NCBI RefSeq assembly: GCF_000311745.1
Contig: NZ_HE978531.1
Coordinates: 862,345-926,344, forward strand
Direction of reading: 5' to 3'
DNA length: 64,000 nt
DNA from: Anaerococcus obesiensis ph10
GTDB lineage: Bacteria; Bacillota; Clostridia; Tissierellales; Peptoniphilaceae
The notes under the pieces: generated by a model
Database searches by the model: none
What the model saw: the letters and a program-made list of their open reading frames with translations, nothing else
Told to the model about the DNA's origin: nothing
Program-made: the position numbers and the translations under genes
In this document: piece by piece, positions 1 to 8,090 of the stretch
Position numbering within the stretch: position 1 is the stretch's first letter
How the letters are laid out: every line of letters starts with the position of its first letter

Positions 1-29
1 ATTTTTTTAAATTATTCTTTCTACTAAAC

Positions 30-56
30 ATTATATATATATATATATATTGTCAA
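30..56 (-). promoter_or_regulatory. Possible leftward promoter with a dinucleotide-repeat spacer
   Basis: On the minus strand a perfect TTGACA (51-56) and a perfect TATAAT (30-35) flank a spacer made almost wholly of alternating T and A. The present spacer is 15 bases, two short of the optimum of 17. The gene it would drive lies left of the window, so its existence cannot be tested here. Alternating AT tracts create TATAAT-like hexamers by chance, which keeps confidence low. Confidence 0.35.
32..50. repeat. (TA)9 dinucleotide microsatellite
   Basis: Nine uninterrupted TA units plus a trailing T. It sits exactly between the -35-like and -10-like hexamers described for the leftward promoter. 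Such tracts change length by slipped-strand mispairing. No other gene or structure is visible in bases 1-113. Confidence 0.8.
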
Positions 57-113
57 ATATTTTAAATATTTATCCATAAAATAAAATTTGAAAATTTTCA
101 AATAATTTTTAAT

Positions 114-153
114 AAAAAATAGGCTGAAGTAAATTTACTTCAGTCTATTTTTT
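114..153 (-). terminator. Intrinsic terminator of the tRNA-Arg/metallophosphoesterase/nadE unit
   Basis: A near-perfect hairpin (arms around GACTGAAG/CTTCAGTC with an AT loop) flanked by A6 on the left and T7 on the right, so it can terminate in both directions. It begins immediately after the CCA end of the tRNA-Arg. Confidence 0.85.
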
Positions 154-226
154 GGCACGCCAAAGAGGAATTGAACCCCTATCTTAAGCTTCGGACACTT
201 TTGTTTTACCATTAAACTATTGGCGC
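153..226 (-). tRNA. tRNA-Arg (anticodon CCG)
   Basis: The minus strand folds as a cloverleaf. The acceptor stem GCGCCAA pairs with TTGGCGT, the D stem is GTTT/AAAC, the anticodon loop GTCCGAA has the conserved T33 and anticodon CCG, and the T stem AGGGG/CCTCT has loop TTCAATT. Discriminator G and an encoded CCA follow. The outermost anticodon-stem pair is an A-A mismatch. The first 10 bases overlap the 3' end of the metallophosphoesterase gene on the same strand, whose TAG stop lies inside the tRNA. Confidence 0.9.
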
Positions 227-1008
227 ATGATAGTGATATTGGAAAACTGTATCCTATTTAAAAATCTCAAATCCATAAAGGTATTTCCTAGTCCTGAATC
301 TATATAAATTTGTGAATTTTTATATTTAAATAATCCTTTATCAAATTTTGGAAAATATCCTTCTCCAGGTGCTAGCAAAGCTCCCAAAAATGGAAATCTA
401 ACTTGTCCTCCGTGGGTATGACCTGAAAAAATCATATCCATTGTATCGTCTAAATTATCTCTTATGTTTTTAGAAAAATGACTTAATATTATATTTAAAT
501 TTTCATCTTTTGTTTTGTAATTTTTTAATGAAAAATTATTATAGCTTACTCCATAAATATAAATATTTTCTTCCCTAATTTTTAAATATTCTCCCTCATT
601 TTTTAAATATTTTATACCAAGCCTTTTGATTTTTTCTATAAATTCATCAAGCATAGGACCTGCTTCTTCGTGATTTCCTGTTATATAATAGGTTTTTATT
701 TCTAATTTTGAAAGCTTTTCTAGAAAGTCTATTGCCCTATTAAATTTCTTTTCTTCTCCATAATCATTTATATCTCCTGTCAAAATTATAAAATCTGGAT
801 TAAATTCTAGGATTTTTCCCTTAAAATATTCCATATTTTTTAATTTATTCGAATGAAAATCACTAATTTGTGTTATTTTTATTTTATTTTTTATTTTTTT
901 GCTGTATATATCTTGCTTTACTTCTTTTGCCCACTTGCATTGATAGTAAATGTATGAGAAAAGAAGTAAAATTAGGCAAAATATTATAAAAATTATTATT
1001 TTATTCAT
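217..1008 (-). CDS. Membrane-anchored calcineurin-like metallophosphoesterase
   Basis: A 263-residue protein with one N-terminal membrane anchor (residues about 4-22), then a calcineurin-like phosphoesterase fold. The metal-binding motifs appear in order: SDFH (D-x-H), GDIND, GNHE and GHTHGG. This matches the YkuE/YaeI-like family of extracytoplasmic phosphodiesterases; the substrate cannot be told from sequence. The start overlaps the end of the upstream NAD synthase gene by 8 bases, so the two are co-translated. The last codons and the TAG stop fall inside the tRNA-Arg gene, so RNase P maturation of that tRNA would cut the mRNA just upstream of the stop codon. Confidence 0.85.
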   Translation of the reverse strand: MNKIIIFIIFCLILLLFSYIYYQCKWAKEVKQDIYSKKIKNKIKITQISDFHSNKLKNMEYFKGKILEFNPDFIILTGDINDYGEEKKFNRAIDFLEKLSKLEIKTYYITGNHEEAGPMLDEFIEKIKRLGIKYLKNEGEYLKIREENIYIYGVSYNNFSLKNYKTKDENLNIILSHFSKNIRDNLDDTMDMIFSGHTHGGQVRFPFLGALLAPGEGYFPKFDKGLFKYKNSQIYIDSGLGNTFMDLRFLNRIQFSNITIMRQ

Positions 1009-2815
1009 CTAAATTTTCTATTCTTTCTAGAAAAACTTCTGCAGACATGTCTGAGGCTAACAAGTATCCTCTTCTTGGGGAGAATGATTTTTGTGATAAG
1101 GCTGGGCCGTCTACTGAAACTGATCTTTTAAATTGACTTGTAATTAGTCTTTTATAAAATGATTTGAGCCATTTTTTTATGGTTTTTTTGTCATAGTCGT
1201 CTTTGAAGGCAACTTTTGCTTTTTCATATATTTCTTCTACTGATGAATTTTCCAAAAATTCAAATGTGAAAAAGTCTATTAATTCATAAGGGCCTATTAT
1301 ATCTTCAGTTTTTTGGCTGATTTTTTCTTCATTTTCATTTTTTAGCTCTGGAGAAATTGGAGTTTTTAATATATCGTCCAAAACTTCTTTTAATTTTTGA
1401 TTTTTTGTATTTTCTACAAGATAGGAAACAATATATCTTAATTCGGTCTTTGTCAAAGAGGCATTAACTGCATAGGATGACATGTGATCACCGTTGTAGG
1501 TTGCAAAGCCTTGGGAAATTTCTGACTTATCTCCAGTTCCTATTACTAGAGCATTTTCCATATTTCCTATATCAAATAAAATTTGAGTTCTTTCCCTTGC
1601 TTGAGCATTTTCGTAGGCTATATCTTGAGTTTTTCCATCATGGCCAATATCCTTTAGATGAATATTTACTGCATCTTTTATTACAATTTCATTTAATTTT
1701 ATTTCAAAAGCTTCTGCAAGCTTAAAGGCATTTGATTTTGTTCTCTTGCTTGTGCCAAATGCTGGCATTGTGTATAAAAGAATATTTTCTTTTGGAAGAC
1801 TCATTTTTTCGAATGCTTTTACTATAAATAAAAGTGCCATGGTTGAATCAAGTCCGCCACTTAGTCCCAAGACTACTTTTTTACAAGAAATCGCCTCTAT
1901 TCTTTGAATTAAAGCTCTTGTTACTATATCAAAAGCATCTTCTACATAGATTTTTTTATCATCAAGCAAATAAGGAAATTTATCCCAATATGAAAGACTT
2001 GGCTTATTTTTAAAATCAAAAAATTCTTCTATAGTATTTTGACTTATATCAAAATATGAACACAAATCAGCAAATTCATCTCTCTTACTTTCTTTAATTT
2101 TTCCATTTTCTCCAATAATATTTAAGCCTTCATATACAAAATCGGTTGAACTTTCTCCAAGTCCTGTACTTGAATAGAGATAAATTGTATCTTTTGATAA
2201 AAATTTAATTTTATCTTCTATATCTTTTTTTGATCCTATATATCTAGTTTTTGCTGACGGATTTAAAATTATATCTATGTTATTTTTCGACTTAGAAATT
2301 AATGAATCGGGAATATTTTTCTCCTCATTTTCTCCTATGCTTACAGTTATTTTTATATCGTTAATTTCTATATATGATTTATTATAGAGATGAACATATT
2401 CATCTTTTATCTTAATAAATTCATCTTCTTCTGGAGTGTCAAAAACATATTTTTCGTGGTCTTTAAAATTATCTTTAAAAAATCCTCCAATAATATCGCC
2501 TTCTTTTAATAAAAATACCATATCAATTATTTTTCTTCCCTCTTTTACAGGAAGTCCAACAGAAAACAAAGTATCAATATTTTTTGAAAATTTTTTCAAA
2601 TCAAATAAAGCATCAAGGCATTCTTCTAAAATATCATCATTCGCAAATCCATCATACAAACTTGCTCCAGTAATACAAAGTTCTGGCAAAAGCAAAATAT
2701 TTACTAAATCATCATTTGCTTTTTTTATCGTTTCTTTTATTTTTTTCTTGTTGTAAGATATATTTCCAATTTTAATTTTAAAATTTTCTGCTCTTAATTT
2801 TAAATTTTTTTTCAT
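1001..2815 (-). CDS. nadE: NAD(+) synthase of the glutamine-dependent type, catalytic Cys missing
   Basis: A 604-residue two-domain NadE. Residues about 10-270 are a nitrilase-type glutaminase domain, and residues about 290-600 are the ATP-dependent synthetase with the P-loop GLSGGLDST and the C-terminal FKRS...DGP region. In this family the glutaminase uses a Glu-Lys-Cys triad. Glu45 (LPEL) and Lys114 (GFFKD) are present, but the motif normally reading I-C-E-D reads S-I-G-E, with Gly161 (codon GGA) where Cys belongs. The flanking landmarks (LNPSA, STGLGES) align, so the loss is not an alignment slip. The enzyme probably uses free ammonia or a separate glutaminase. Start: the ATG follows a GAGG-type ribosome binding site. 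Confidence 0.9.
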   Translation of the reverse strand: MKKNLKLRAENFKIKIGNISYNKKKIKETIKKANDDLVNILLLPELCITGASLYDGFANDDILEECLDALFDLKKFSKNIDTLFSVGLPVKEGRKIIDMVFLLKEGDIIGGFFKDNFKDHEKYVFDTPEEDEFIKIKDEYVHLYNKSYIEINDIKITVSIGENEEKNIPDSLISKSKNNIDIILNPSAKTRYIGSKKDIEDKIKFLSKDTIYLYSSTGLGESSTDFVYEGLNIIGENGKIKESKRDEFADLCSYFDISQNTIEEFFDFKNKPSLSYWDKFPYLLDDKKIYVEDAFDIVTRALIQRIEAISCKKVVLGLSGGLDSTMALLFIVKAFEKMSLPKENILLYTMPAFGTSKRTKSNAFKLAEAFEIKLNEIVIKDAVNIHLKDIGHDGKTQDIAYENAQARERTQILFDIGNMENALVIGTGDKSEISQGFATYNGDHMSSYAVNASLTKTELRYIVSYLVENTKNQKLKEVLDDILKTPISPELKNENEEKISQKTEDIIGPYELIDFFTFEFLENSSVEEIYEKAKVAFKDDYDKKTIKKWLKSFYKRLITSQFKRSVSVDGPALSQKSFSPRRGYLLASDMSAEVFLERIENLDE

Positions 2816-2864
2816 ATAAACCTCAAATCTTTTTAAACTATAAAATTATTATATAAGATTTACA

Positions 2865-2898
2865 AAAAAACTGCCACAGTTTCCTGTGACAGTTTTGA
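2865..2898 (-). terminator. Terminator downstream of the flavodiiron fprA1 gene
   Basis: Hairpin ACTGTCACAG/CTGTGGCAGT with a short GAAA loop, followed on the minus strand by T7. It lies 10 bases after the fprA1 stop and upstream of nadE. Confidence 0.85.
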
Positions 2899-2908
2899 AT
2901 TTATTTTT

Positions 2909-4147
2909 TTATTTTTGATCTTTAGCTTTTTGAACTTCTTCTCTTCTTTTCTTCATTGATTCAAAAATTCCGTCAACTAAAGCATCCATATCTGGTTCTT
3001 TTGCAGATTTTAATGATGAAACTATATTTACTTGTTCTGGTAGAACGTCTATTAATTTCATTTCATTATCTAAGAATTCTTCCATTTTATCTGCAGCTGT
3101 TGGAGCCCAAGTACCATTATCCATTAATGATACTGCTCTATTTTGTACGTTAAGTGCTGCCATATCATGGATGAAGTCTTTCATTTTTGGATATATTCCA
3201 AGGTTGTATGTTACTGATGCAAGAACGATATTTGAATATTTAAATGCATCTGCAATTAGGTAAGATACATCTGTGCTTGAGACATCTCTTAGAGAAATAT
3301 TTGTCATTCCTCTTTCAGCAAGTTTTGATGCTAGAGCTTGAGCTGCATATTCTGTATTTCCATACATTGATGCATAAGCTATCAATACACCTTCTTCTTC
3401 TGGTTCATAGCTTGACCATTTGTTATATTTATCTAAGATATAACCGAAGTCTTTTCTCCAAACAAGTCCGTGAAGTGGGCAGATATATTTAATATCAAGT
3501 CCTGCTGCTTTTTTAAGAACTGCTTGTACAAATGTACCATATTTACCAACTATATTTGTGAAATATCTTCTTCCTTCATCTAGCCAATCTCTATCCCAAT
3601 TTACTTCATCGGCAAAAAGTCTTCCGTCATTAGATTTAAATGAACCAAAAGCATCTGCTGAGAATAAAACTTTATCTGTTAAATCATAGGTCATTAAAAC
3701 TTCTGGCCAGTGAACCATTGGAGCTTCTACGAATGTAAATTCGTGTTTACCAAATGAGATTGAATCTCCTTCTTTTACTTCAATGTATCTATCATCTACG
3801 TGATAACCGAATTGTCTCATAAATAATATAGCTTTTTCACTTGCTATAATTTTTACGTTTGGATAGTAATGTAACATTAATTCGATTGCAGAACAGTGGT
3901 CTGGTTCCATGTGTTGAATTAACATATAATCAAGATCACGATCTCCAAGAACTCTAGATACGTTTAATATATATTCTCTAGTAATAGACCAGTCAACTGA
4001 ATCTATTAAAACTGTTTTTTCATCCATTAAAAGGTATGAGTTGTATGAAACTCCGTCTATAGGAAAAATATTTTCAAATAGAGCAAGTCTTCTGTCATCT
4101 CCACCTACATAAAATAAGTCGTCTGTAACTTTTCTAACTGTATACAT
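2909..4147 (-). CDS. fprA: A-type flavodiiron protein (FprA), first copy
   Basis: 412 residues: an N-terminal metallo-beta-lactamase-like diiron domain (about 1-250) and a C-terminal flavodoxin domain (about 255-400, FMN-binding ASMYGNTE). The diiron ligands are visible as HMEPDH, with later HWPE, SADAFG and PLHG motifs. FprA enzymes in anaerobes reduce O2 to water or NO to N2O, taking electrons from rubredoxin or a reductase. No extra C-terminal rubredoxin or flavin-reductase domain is present. AGGAGG precedes the ATG. It is 12 bases downstream of the acyl-CoA dehydrogenase/EtfA/rubredoxin-like fusion gene and clearly co-transcribed with it. Confidence 0.95.
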   Translation of the reverse strand: MYTVRKVTDDLFYVGGDDRRLALFENIFPIDGVSYNSYLLMDEKTVLIDSVDWSITREYILNVSRVLGDRDLDYMLIQHMEPDHCSAIELMLHYYPNVKIIASEKAILFMRQFGYHVDDRYIEVKEGDSISFGKHEFTFVEAPMVHWPEVLMTYDLTDKVLFSADAFGSFKSNDGRLFADEVNWDRDWLDEGRRYFTNIVGKYGTFVQAVLKKAAGLDIKYICPLHGLVWRKDFGYILDKYNKWSSYEPEEEGVLIAYASMYGNTEYAAQALASKLAERGMTNISLRDVSSTDVSYLIADAFKYSNIVLASVTYNLGIYPKMKDFIHDMAALNVQNRAVSLMDNGTWAPTAADKMEEFLDNEMKLIDVLPEQVNIVSSLKSAKEPDMDALVDGIFESMKKRREEVQKAKDQK

Positions 4148-4159
4148 ATATTCCTCCTA

Positions 4160-6091
4160 CTACTTTCTGTCTTCTGGTACATCCATTTTAATGAATTGAT
4201 CTTTTGCTTCGCCTGATACTGGTGATACCCAAGAATCTGGTAATTTATCGAATGGTGTTCCTGGTTCAATTCCATTTTCTGGATCTCCAAGTTCAGGATT
4301 GTATTCATATCCAGAACCTAAATCTACATAAATTGGATTTGTAGGAGCCATTTTTCTTGGTTTAGATCTTTTTATTTTCTTCATTGGTGGTGCTGGTTTC
4401 TTAGCTTCTCCATTGTCTAATTCTTTGATTAGAAGTGGAAGAATTACCATAGCATCTCCAACTATACCATAATCACAGTTGTTGAAAATTGGTGCATTTT
4501 TAGAATTGTTAATTGCAACTATTGTTGATGCGTTTTTGATTCCCTTTAAGTGTTGTCCTGCTCCAGATACACCTACACCTATATAAAGATTTCCTTTGAA
4601 TGTTTGACCACTCATACCAACGTATCTATTGATGTCTACATATTTAAGTGTTTCTGCAACTGGTCTTGATGATGAAATAGATGCTCCAGCTTGATAAGCT
4701 AAATCTTCAATCAATTTCATATTTTTCTTTTCGCCTATACCACGGCCTGCTACAACAATTCTTTGAGAATCTGCAATTGGTGTGTAAGGATCAATTCCTA
4801 CAGTAAAGTCATATCCGTCTTTTTTAAGTGCTGCTACAAGATTTTTAACTGCTTCTTTTGGATCTCCTTCATAGATTTCGCCTTTTCTAACTCCTGCAAT
4901 AGGGCCAGATTTTTTATTTGATCCAACAGCTTTAACCTTTGGAGCTCTACCTACTGTATTAGCTCCAACAACAACTCTCATAATTTCATTTGTACCTTCA
5001 TAGATTTGTGTAATCTTAGAATCTCTATAGAATCTTTCAACATCGATACCTTTAATAAATCCAGATCCACCGTACAATTGTAAAGCTTCATTAGTTATCT
5101 TTGATGCAAGATCAGATGCAAATTGTTTTGCCATAGCTGCATCTGCTGAATATCTTTCGTGATTTTCTTTTAATTCTGCTGCAGAATAAATCATAAGTCT
5201 TGCAGCTTTTAAATTTGTTGCCATGTCAGCAAGTTTAAATGTATTTGCTTGAAGATGAGCAATTGGCATACCAAATTGTTCTCTTTCTTTAGCATAAGCA
5301 AGAGCTGATTCATAAGCACCTTGTCCAATACCTAAAGCTTGAGATGCAATACCAATTCTACCACCGTCAAGAGTTGCCATAGCAATCTTAAATCCTTGAC
5401 CTTCTTTTCCCAAAAGATTTTCTTTAGGAACTTTTACATTATCAAAATGTAATTCAGCAGTACATGAAGATCTAATACCTAATTTGTCATAGTGATCAGA
5501 ACATGTGAATCCTTCCATTCCTTTTTCAACTATGAATGCTGAAATACCATGAGTTCCAATTCCTGGAGTTGTTACCGCAAATACTACGTATGTATCTGCT
5601 TTTGGTGCGTTAGTAATAAAGATTTTTTTACCATTTAAAATATATCTTTTTCCATCCAAATCTAATTCAGCTGTTGTTTCTGTTCCACCTGCATCAGATC
5701 CAGCATTTTCTTCTGTAAGACCAAATGCACCAATTTTTTCACCTTTAGCTAATGGTGTTAAATATTTTTTCTTTTGTTCTTCTGTACCAAAAGCATAAAT
5801 AGGCCATGAACCCAAAGATGTATGTGCAGAACAAATAACTCCAACACCACCATCAACTCTTGATAATTCTTCAACTGTGATCGCATAGCTCATTACGTCT
5901 AAACCTTGACCACCGTATTTCTTAGGATAAGGAATTCCTAAAAATCCTAATTCTCCCATTTCCTTTACAATTTCGTCAGGAAATTCGTTGTTTTGATCAA
6001 GCTCAAAAGCAATTGGTTTTACTTTTTCTTCAGCAAATTCTCTGACTTTTTTACGTAAAGCTTCATGCTCATCTGTTGTTTTAAAAAGCAT
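4160..6091 (-). CDS. Acyl-CoA dehydrogenase / EtfA / cysteine-less rubredoxin-like fusion
   Basis: 643 residues with three modules. Residues 1-385 are an acyl-CoA dehydrogenase with the IYEGTNE motif carrying the catalytic Glu. Residues about 410-560 are the FAD-binding C-terminal half of EtfA ([31 protein letters not shown]). After a Lys/Pro-rich linker, residues 588-636 are an unmistakable rubredoxin fold ([25 protein letters not shown]). All four iron-binding Cys are replaced: D590, S593, S623 and S626. It shares an operon with flavodiiron FprA behind a strong promoter. Likely role (inference): passing electrons between acyl-CoA or ETF and a partner near FprA. A matching EtfB would have to come from the separate etfB gene at 58-59 kb. 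Confidence 0.92.
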   Translation of the reverse strand: MLFKTTDEHEALRKKVREFAEEKVKPIAFELDQNNEFPDEIVKEMGELGFLGIPYPKKYGGQGLDVMSYAITVEELSRVDGGVGVICSAHTSLGSWPIYAFGTEEQKKKYLTPLAKGEKIGAFGLTEENAGSDAGGTETTAELDLDGKRYILNGKKIFITNAPKADTYVVFAVTTPGIGTHGISAFIVEKGMEGFTCSDHYDKLGIRSSCTAELHFDNVKVPKENLLGKEGQGFKIAMATLDGGRIGIASQALGIGQGAYESALAYAKEREQFGMPIAHLQANTFKLADMATNLKAARLMIYSAAELKENHERYSADAAMAKQFASDLASKITNEALQLYGGSGFIKGIDVERFYRDSKITQIYEGTNEIMRVVVGANTVGRAPKVKAVGSNKKSGPIAGVRKGEIYEGDPKEAVKNLVAALKKDGYDFTVGIDPYTPIADSQRIVVAGRGIGEKKNMKLIEDLAYQAGASISSSRPVAETLKYVDINRYVGMSGQTFKGNLYIGVGVSGAGQHLKGIKNASTIVAINNSKNAPIFNNCDYGIVGDAMVILPLLIKELDNGEAKKPAPPMKKIKRSKPRKMAPTNPIYVDLGSGYEYNPELGDPENGIEPGTPFDKLPDSWVSPVSGEAKDQFIKMDVPEDRK

Positions 6092-6137
6092 ATATTCCTC
6101 CTAAAAAATATAATATCCATTTTTGTTTTACAATATA

Positions 6138-6166
6138 ATTCTATACTGAAAATGTTTTTTTGTCAA
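6138..6166 (-). promoter_or_regulatory. Promoter of the acyl-CoA dehydrogenase fusion-fprA1 operon
   Basis: Minus strand TTGACA (6161-6166), 17-base spacer, TAGAAT (6138-6143), followed about 40 bases later by AGGAGG and the ATG. A consensus sigma-A promoter. Confidence 0.8.
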
Positions 6167-6418
6167 CACAATTTATTTTTATAAAGATTAAAAATAATGA
6201 TAAAATTAAATTGCAATATATGAATATGTAAAACATCTACACTTATTATATATCCTAAAATTCTTTATTTAATCAAATTTTTTAGAATTTTTCCAAATAT
6301 TTTTTTGTAATAAAAATATATATTTAAAAACTTTGCTTATGAAAAAGTTTTCTAGTGAAAATATTAAAATTTAAATAATGATAGCTTTATTTTTTATTTA
6401 ATTTTATACTTATTAAGG

Positions 6419-6424
6419 TATAAT
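6419..6424 (+). promoter_or_regulatory. Probable -10 element of fprA2
   Basis: A TATAAT 34 bases before the fprA2 ATG; no convincing -35 at 16-18 bases. The rest of the 366-base divergent gap (6092-6457) is very AT-rich and shows no gene, no long dyad and no riboswitch-like structure apart from the divergent promoter. Confidence 0.45.
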
Positions 6425-6457
6425 AGGTTTTAAGAAAAATAAAACTTTGGAGGTTAT

Positions 6458-7672
6458 ATGCAATTTATAAAAAAAGTTTATGACAATATATATTGGGTGG
6501 GTGCCAATGATAGGGACTTAAAAAGATTTGAAAATATGTTTACCCTTCCAAATGGCGTAACTTACAATTCATATATTATAAAAGATGAAAAAAATGTTTT
6601 GATGGACGGCTCTGATTCTTCTGTAATAAGAACTTATCTTGATAATGTTGAAAAAGCTCTTGACGGAGAAGATTTAGATTATATTATCGTTCAACACATG
6701 GAACCTGACCATTGTGGATCAATTGATTTTATTTTGGACAAATATCCAAATTGTAAATTTGTAGGAAATCAAAAAACCATAAAATTTTTCCATCAATTTT
6801 ATCCAAATGACAAATACAATGAAGATAGATTTTTAGAAATTAAAGATGGCGATGAATTAAATATTGGTAAAAGAAATTTAAAATTTGTTTTTGCTCCAAT
6901 GGTTCACTGGCCAGAAGTTTTTATGACTTACGAAACAACAGAAGGTTTATTCTTCTCAGCTGATGCTTTTGGTTCATTTGACGTTATTGAAGGACATATT
7001 TCTGCAAAACACTATATCAAAAAACAAGCTTGGGTAGATGAAAATAGAAGATATTATATAAATATAGTTGGAAAACAAGGAAAAATGGTTACAAATCTTC
7101 TTAAAAAAGTTTCAGATTTTGAAATCAATGCAATCTTGCCTCTTCATGGACCTATTTATGATGACAAAGAATCAATAGAATTTATTTTAGATAAATATGA
7201 TAAGTGGGCAAATTTTAAACCAGAAGTTAAGGGTGTAAATATAGTATTTTCTTCAATGTATGGAAACACAGAATTAGCAGCTGATATTTTAGCTTCAAAA
7301 CTTGATGAACTTGGAGTTGAAAATATAAAATTATATGATGTTTCTGACAATGATTTTTCATATATAATTGCTGATAGCCACAAATATTCAAACCAAGTTT
7401 TTGTAGCAATGAATTATAATGCAGGTTTATACCATAAGATGGATGCTTTACTTAGAGAATTAGTTGGAACAGGCTACCAAAACAGACACATCTCATTCAT
7501 TCACAATTATTCATGGGGCGGAAAATCTCTTGAACAAGCAAAAGAAATTCTTGAAAAAGGAAAACACGAATACGTTGGAGAAGATTTCATAATAAATTCT
7601 TCAATGAAAGATGACCAAGAAAAAACTCTTGAAAATTTAGCTAAGGCTATTAAAGAAGATTTAGATAAGTAA
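6458..7672 (+). CDS. fprA: A-type flavodiiron protein (FprA), second copy
   Basis: 404 residues, the same architecture as the first copy: a diiron metallo-beta-lactamase-like domain (HMEPDH, HWPE, SADAFG, LHGP) then a flavodoxin domain (SSMYGNTE). The two copies are clearly paralogous but diverged, and this one is transcribed divergently from the fusion/fprA1 operon. Its own GGAGG site precedes the ATG. Function by family: reductive removal of O2 or NO. Two paralogues at one locus suggest either different substrates or different expression conditions. Confidence 0.95.
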   Translation: MQFIKKVYDNIYWVGANDRDLKRFENMFTLPNGVTYNSYIIKDEKNVLMDGSDSSVIRTYLDNVEKALDGEDLDYIIVQHMEPDHCGSIDFILDKYPNCKFVGNQKTIKFFHQFYPNDKYNEDRFLEIKDGDELNIGKRNLKFVFAPMVHWPEVFMTYETTEGLFFSADAFGSFDVIEGHISAKHYIKKQAWVDENRRYYINIVGKQGKMVTNLLKKVSDFEINAILPLHGPIYDDKESIEFILDKYDKWANFKPEVKGVNIVFSSMYGNTELAADILASKLDELGVENIKLYDVSDNDFSYIIADSHKYSNQVFVAMNYNAGLYHKMDALLRELVGTGYQNRHISFIHNYSWGGKSLEQAKEILEKGKHEYVGEDFIINSSMKDDQEKTLENLAKAIKEDLDK

Positions 7673-7678
7673 AAAATA

Positions 7679-7711
7679 TTAAAAAGATGCGAAAATTCTC
7701 ATCTTTTTTGT
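7679..7711 (+). terminator. Terminator of fprA2
   Basis: AAAAGATG ... CATCTTTT hairpin followed by T6, directly after the fprA2 stop. Confidence 0.75.
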
Positions 7712-7715
7712 ACAA

Positions 7716-8086
7716 AAAAAAGAGCATATTTCTATGCTCTCAGACTGTTGACAAAGTATACAAACCCCTCATGCTAAGAATATCATACGGAAAAAATTGA
7801 TTTGATTTCAAATTTTAAAATTCGTCAAAAATCGCATTCTAAAATTTAAAGCTATGATTTTTTATTAAATAAATTAAATTCAATTAAATTTTAATTCTTC
7901 GTTTTATTCCGAGGGATAAATATTAAAATCGTGCCACTGGCACAATTTTAAGCTATTTATCTGTCATCGCGTTAGCGAGTTTGCGATTTTAGAATTTTAA
8001 AATTTAGAAATCAACAATTTTTGGAGTCAGATATTCGTGCTTGAGGGTTTGTCTACGCTCTGAGAGCATACTTCTTTGCTCTTAAT
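7716..8086. repeat. Long imperfect inverted-repeat element with a terminator at each end
   Basis: The 418-base gap between fprA2 and the hydrogenase gene is filled by a structured element. The left arm (about 7719-7850) and the reverse complement of the right arm (about 7972-8084) share, in order, AAGAGCA..TATGCTCTCAGA, ACAAACCC, GAATATC, AAAAATTG, GATTTC, AAATTTTAAAATTC and AAAATCGCA. Each end has an AGAGCA/TGCTCT hairpin followed by an outward-facing T run. The centre holds two more hairpins: a 13-pair stem around GTGCC-ACT-GGCAC with one mismatch (7922-7951), and CGC-GTTA-GCG (7968-7977). No ORF. It could be a MITE-like non-autonomous element, an IS remnant, or a large bidirectional terminator. 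No second copy was noticed in the window. Confidence 0.65.
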
Positions 8087-8090
8087 TTTT

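Noticed and set aside
4105-4308. Minus-strand open frame bridging the fusion gene and fprA1
   Set aside because: It lies within two confident genes in another frame and has no start signal.
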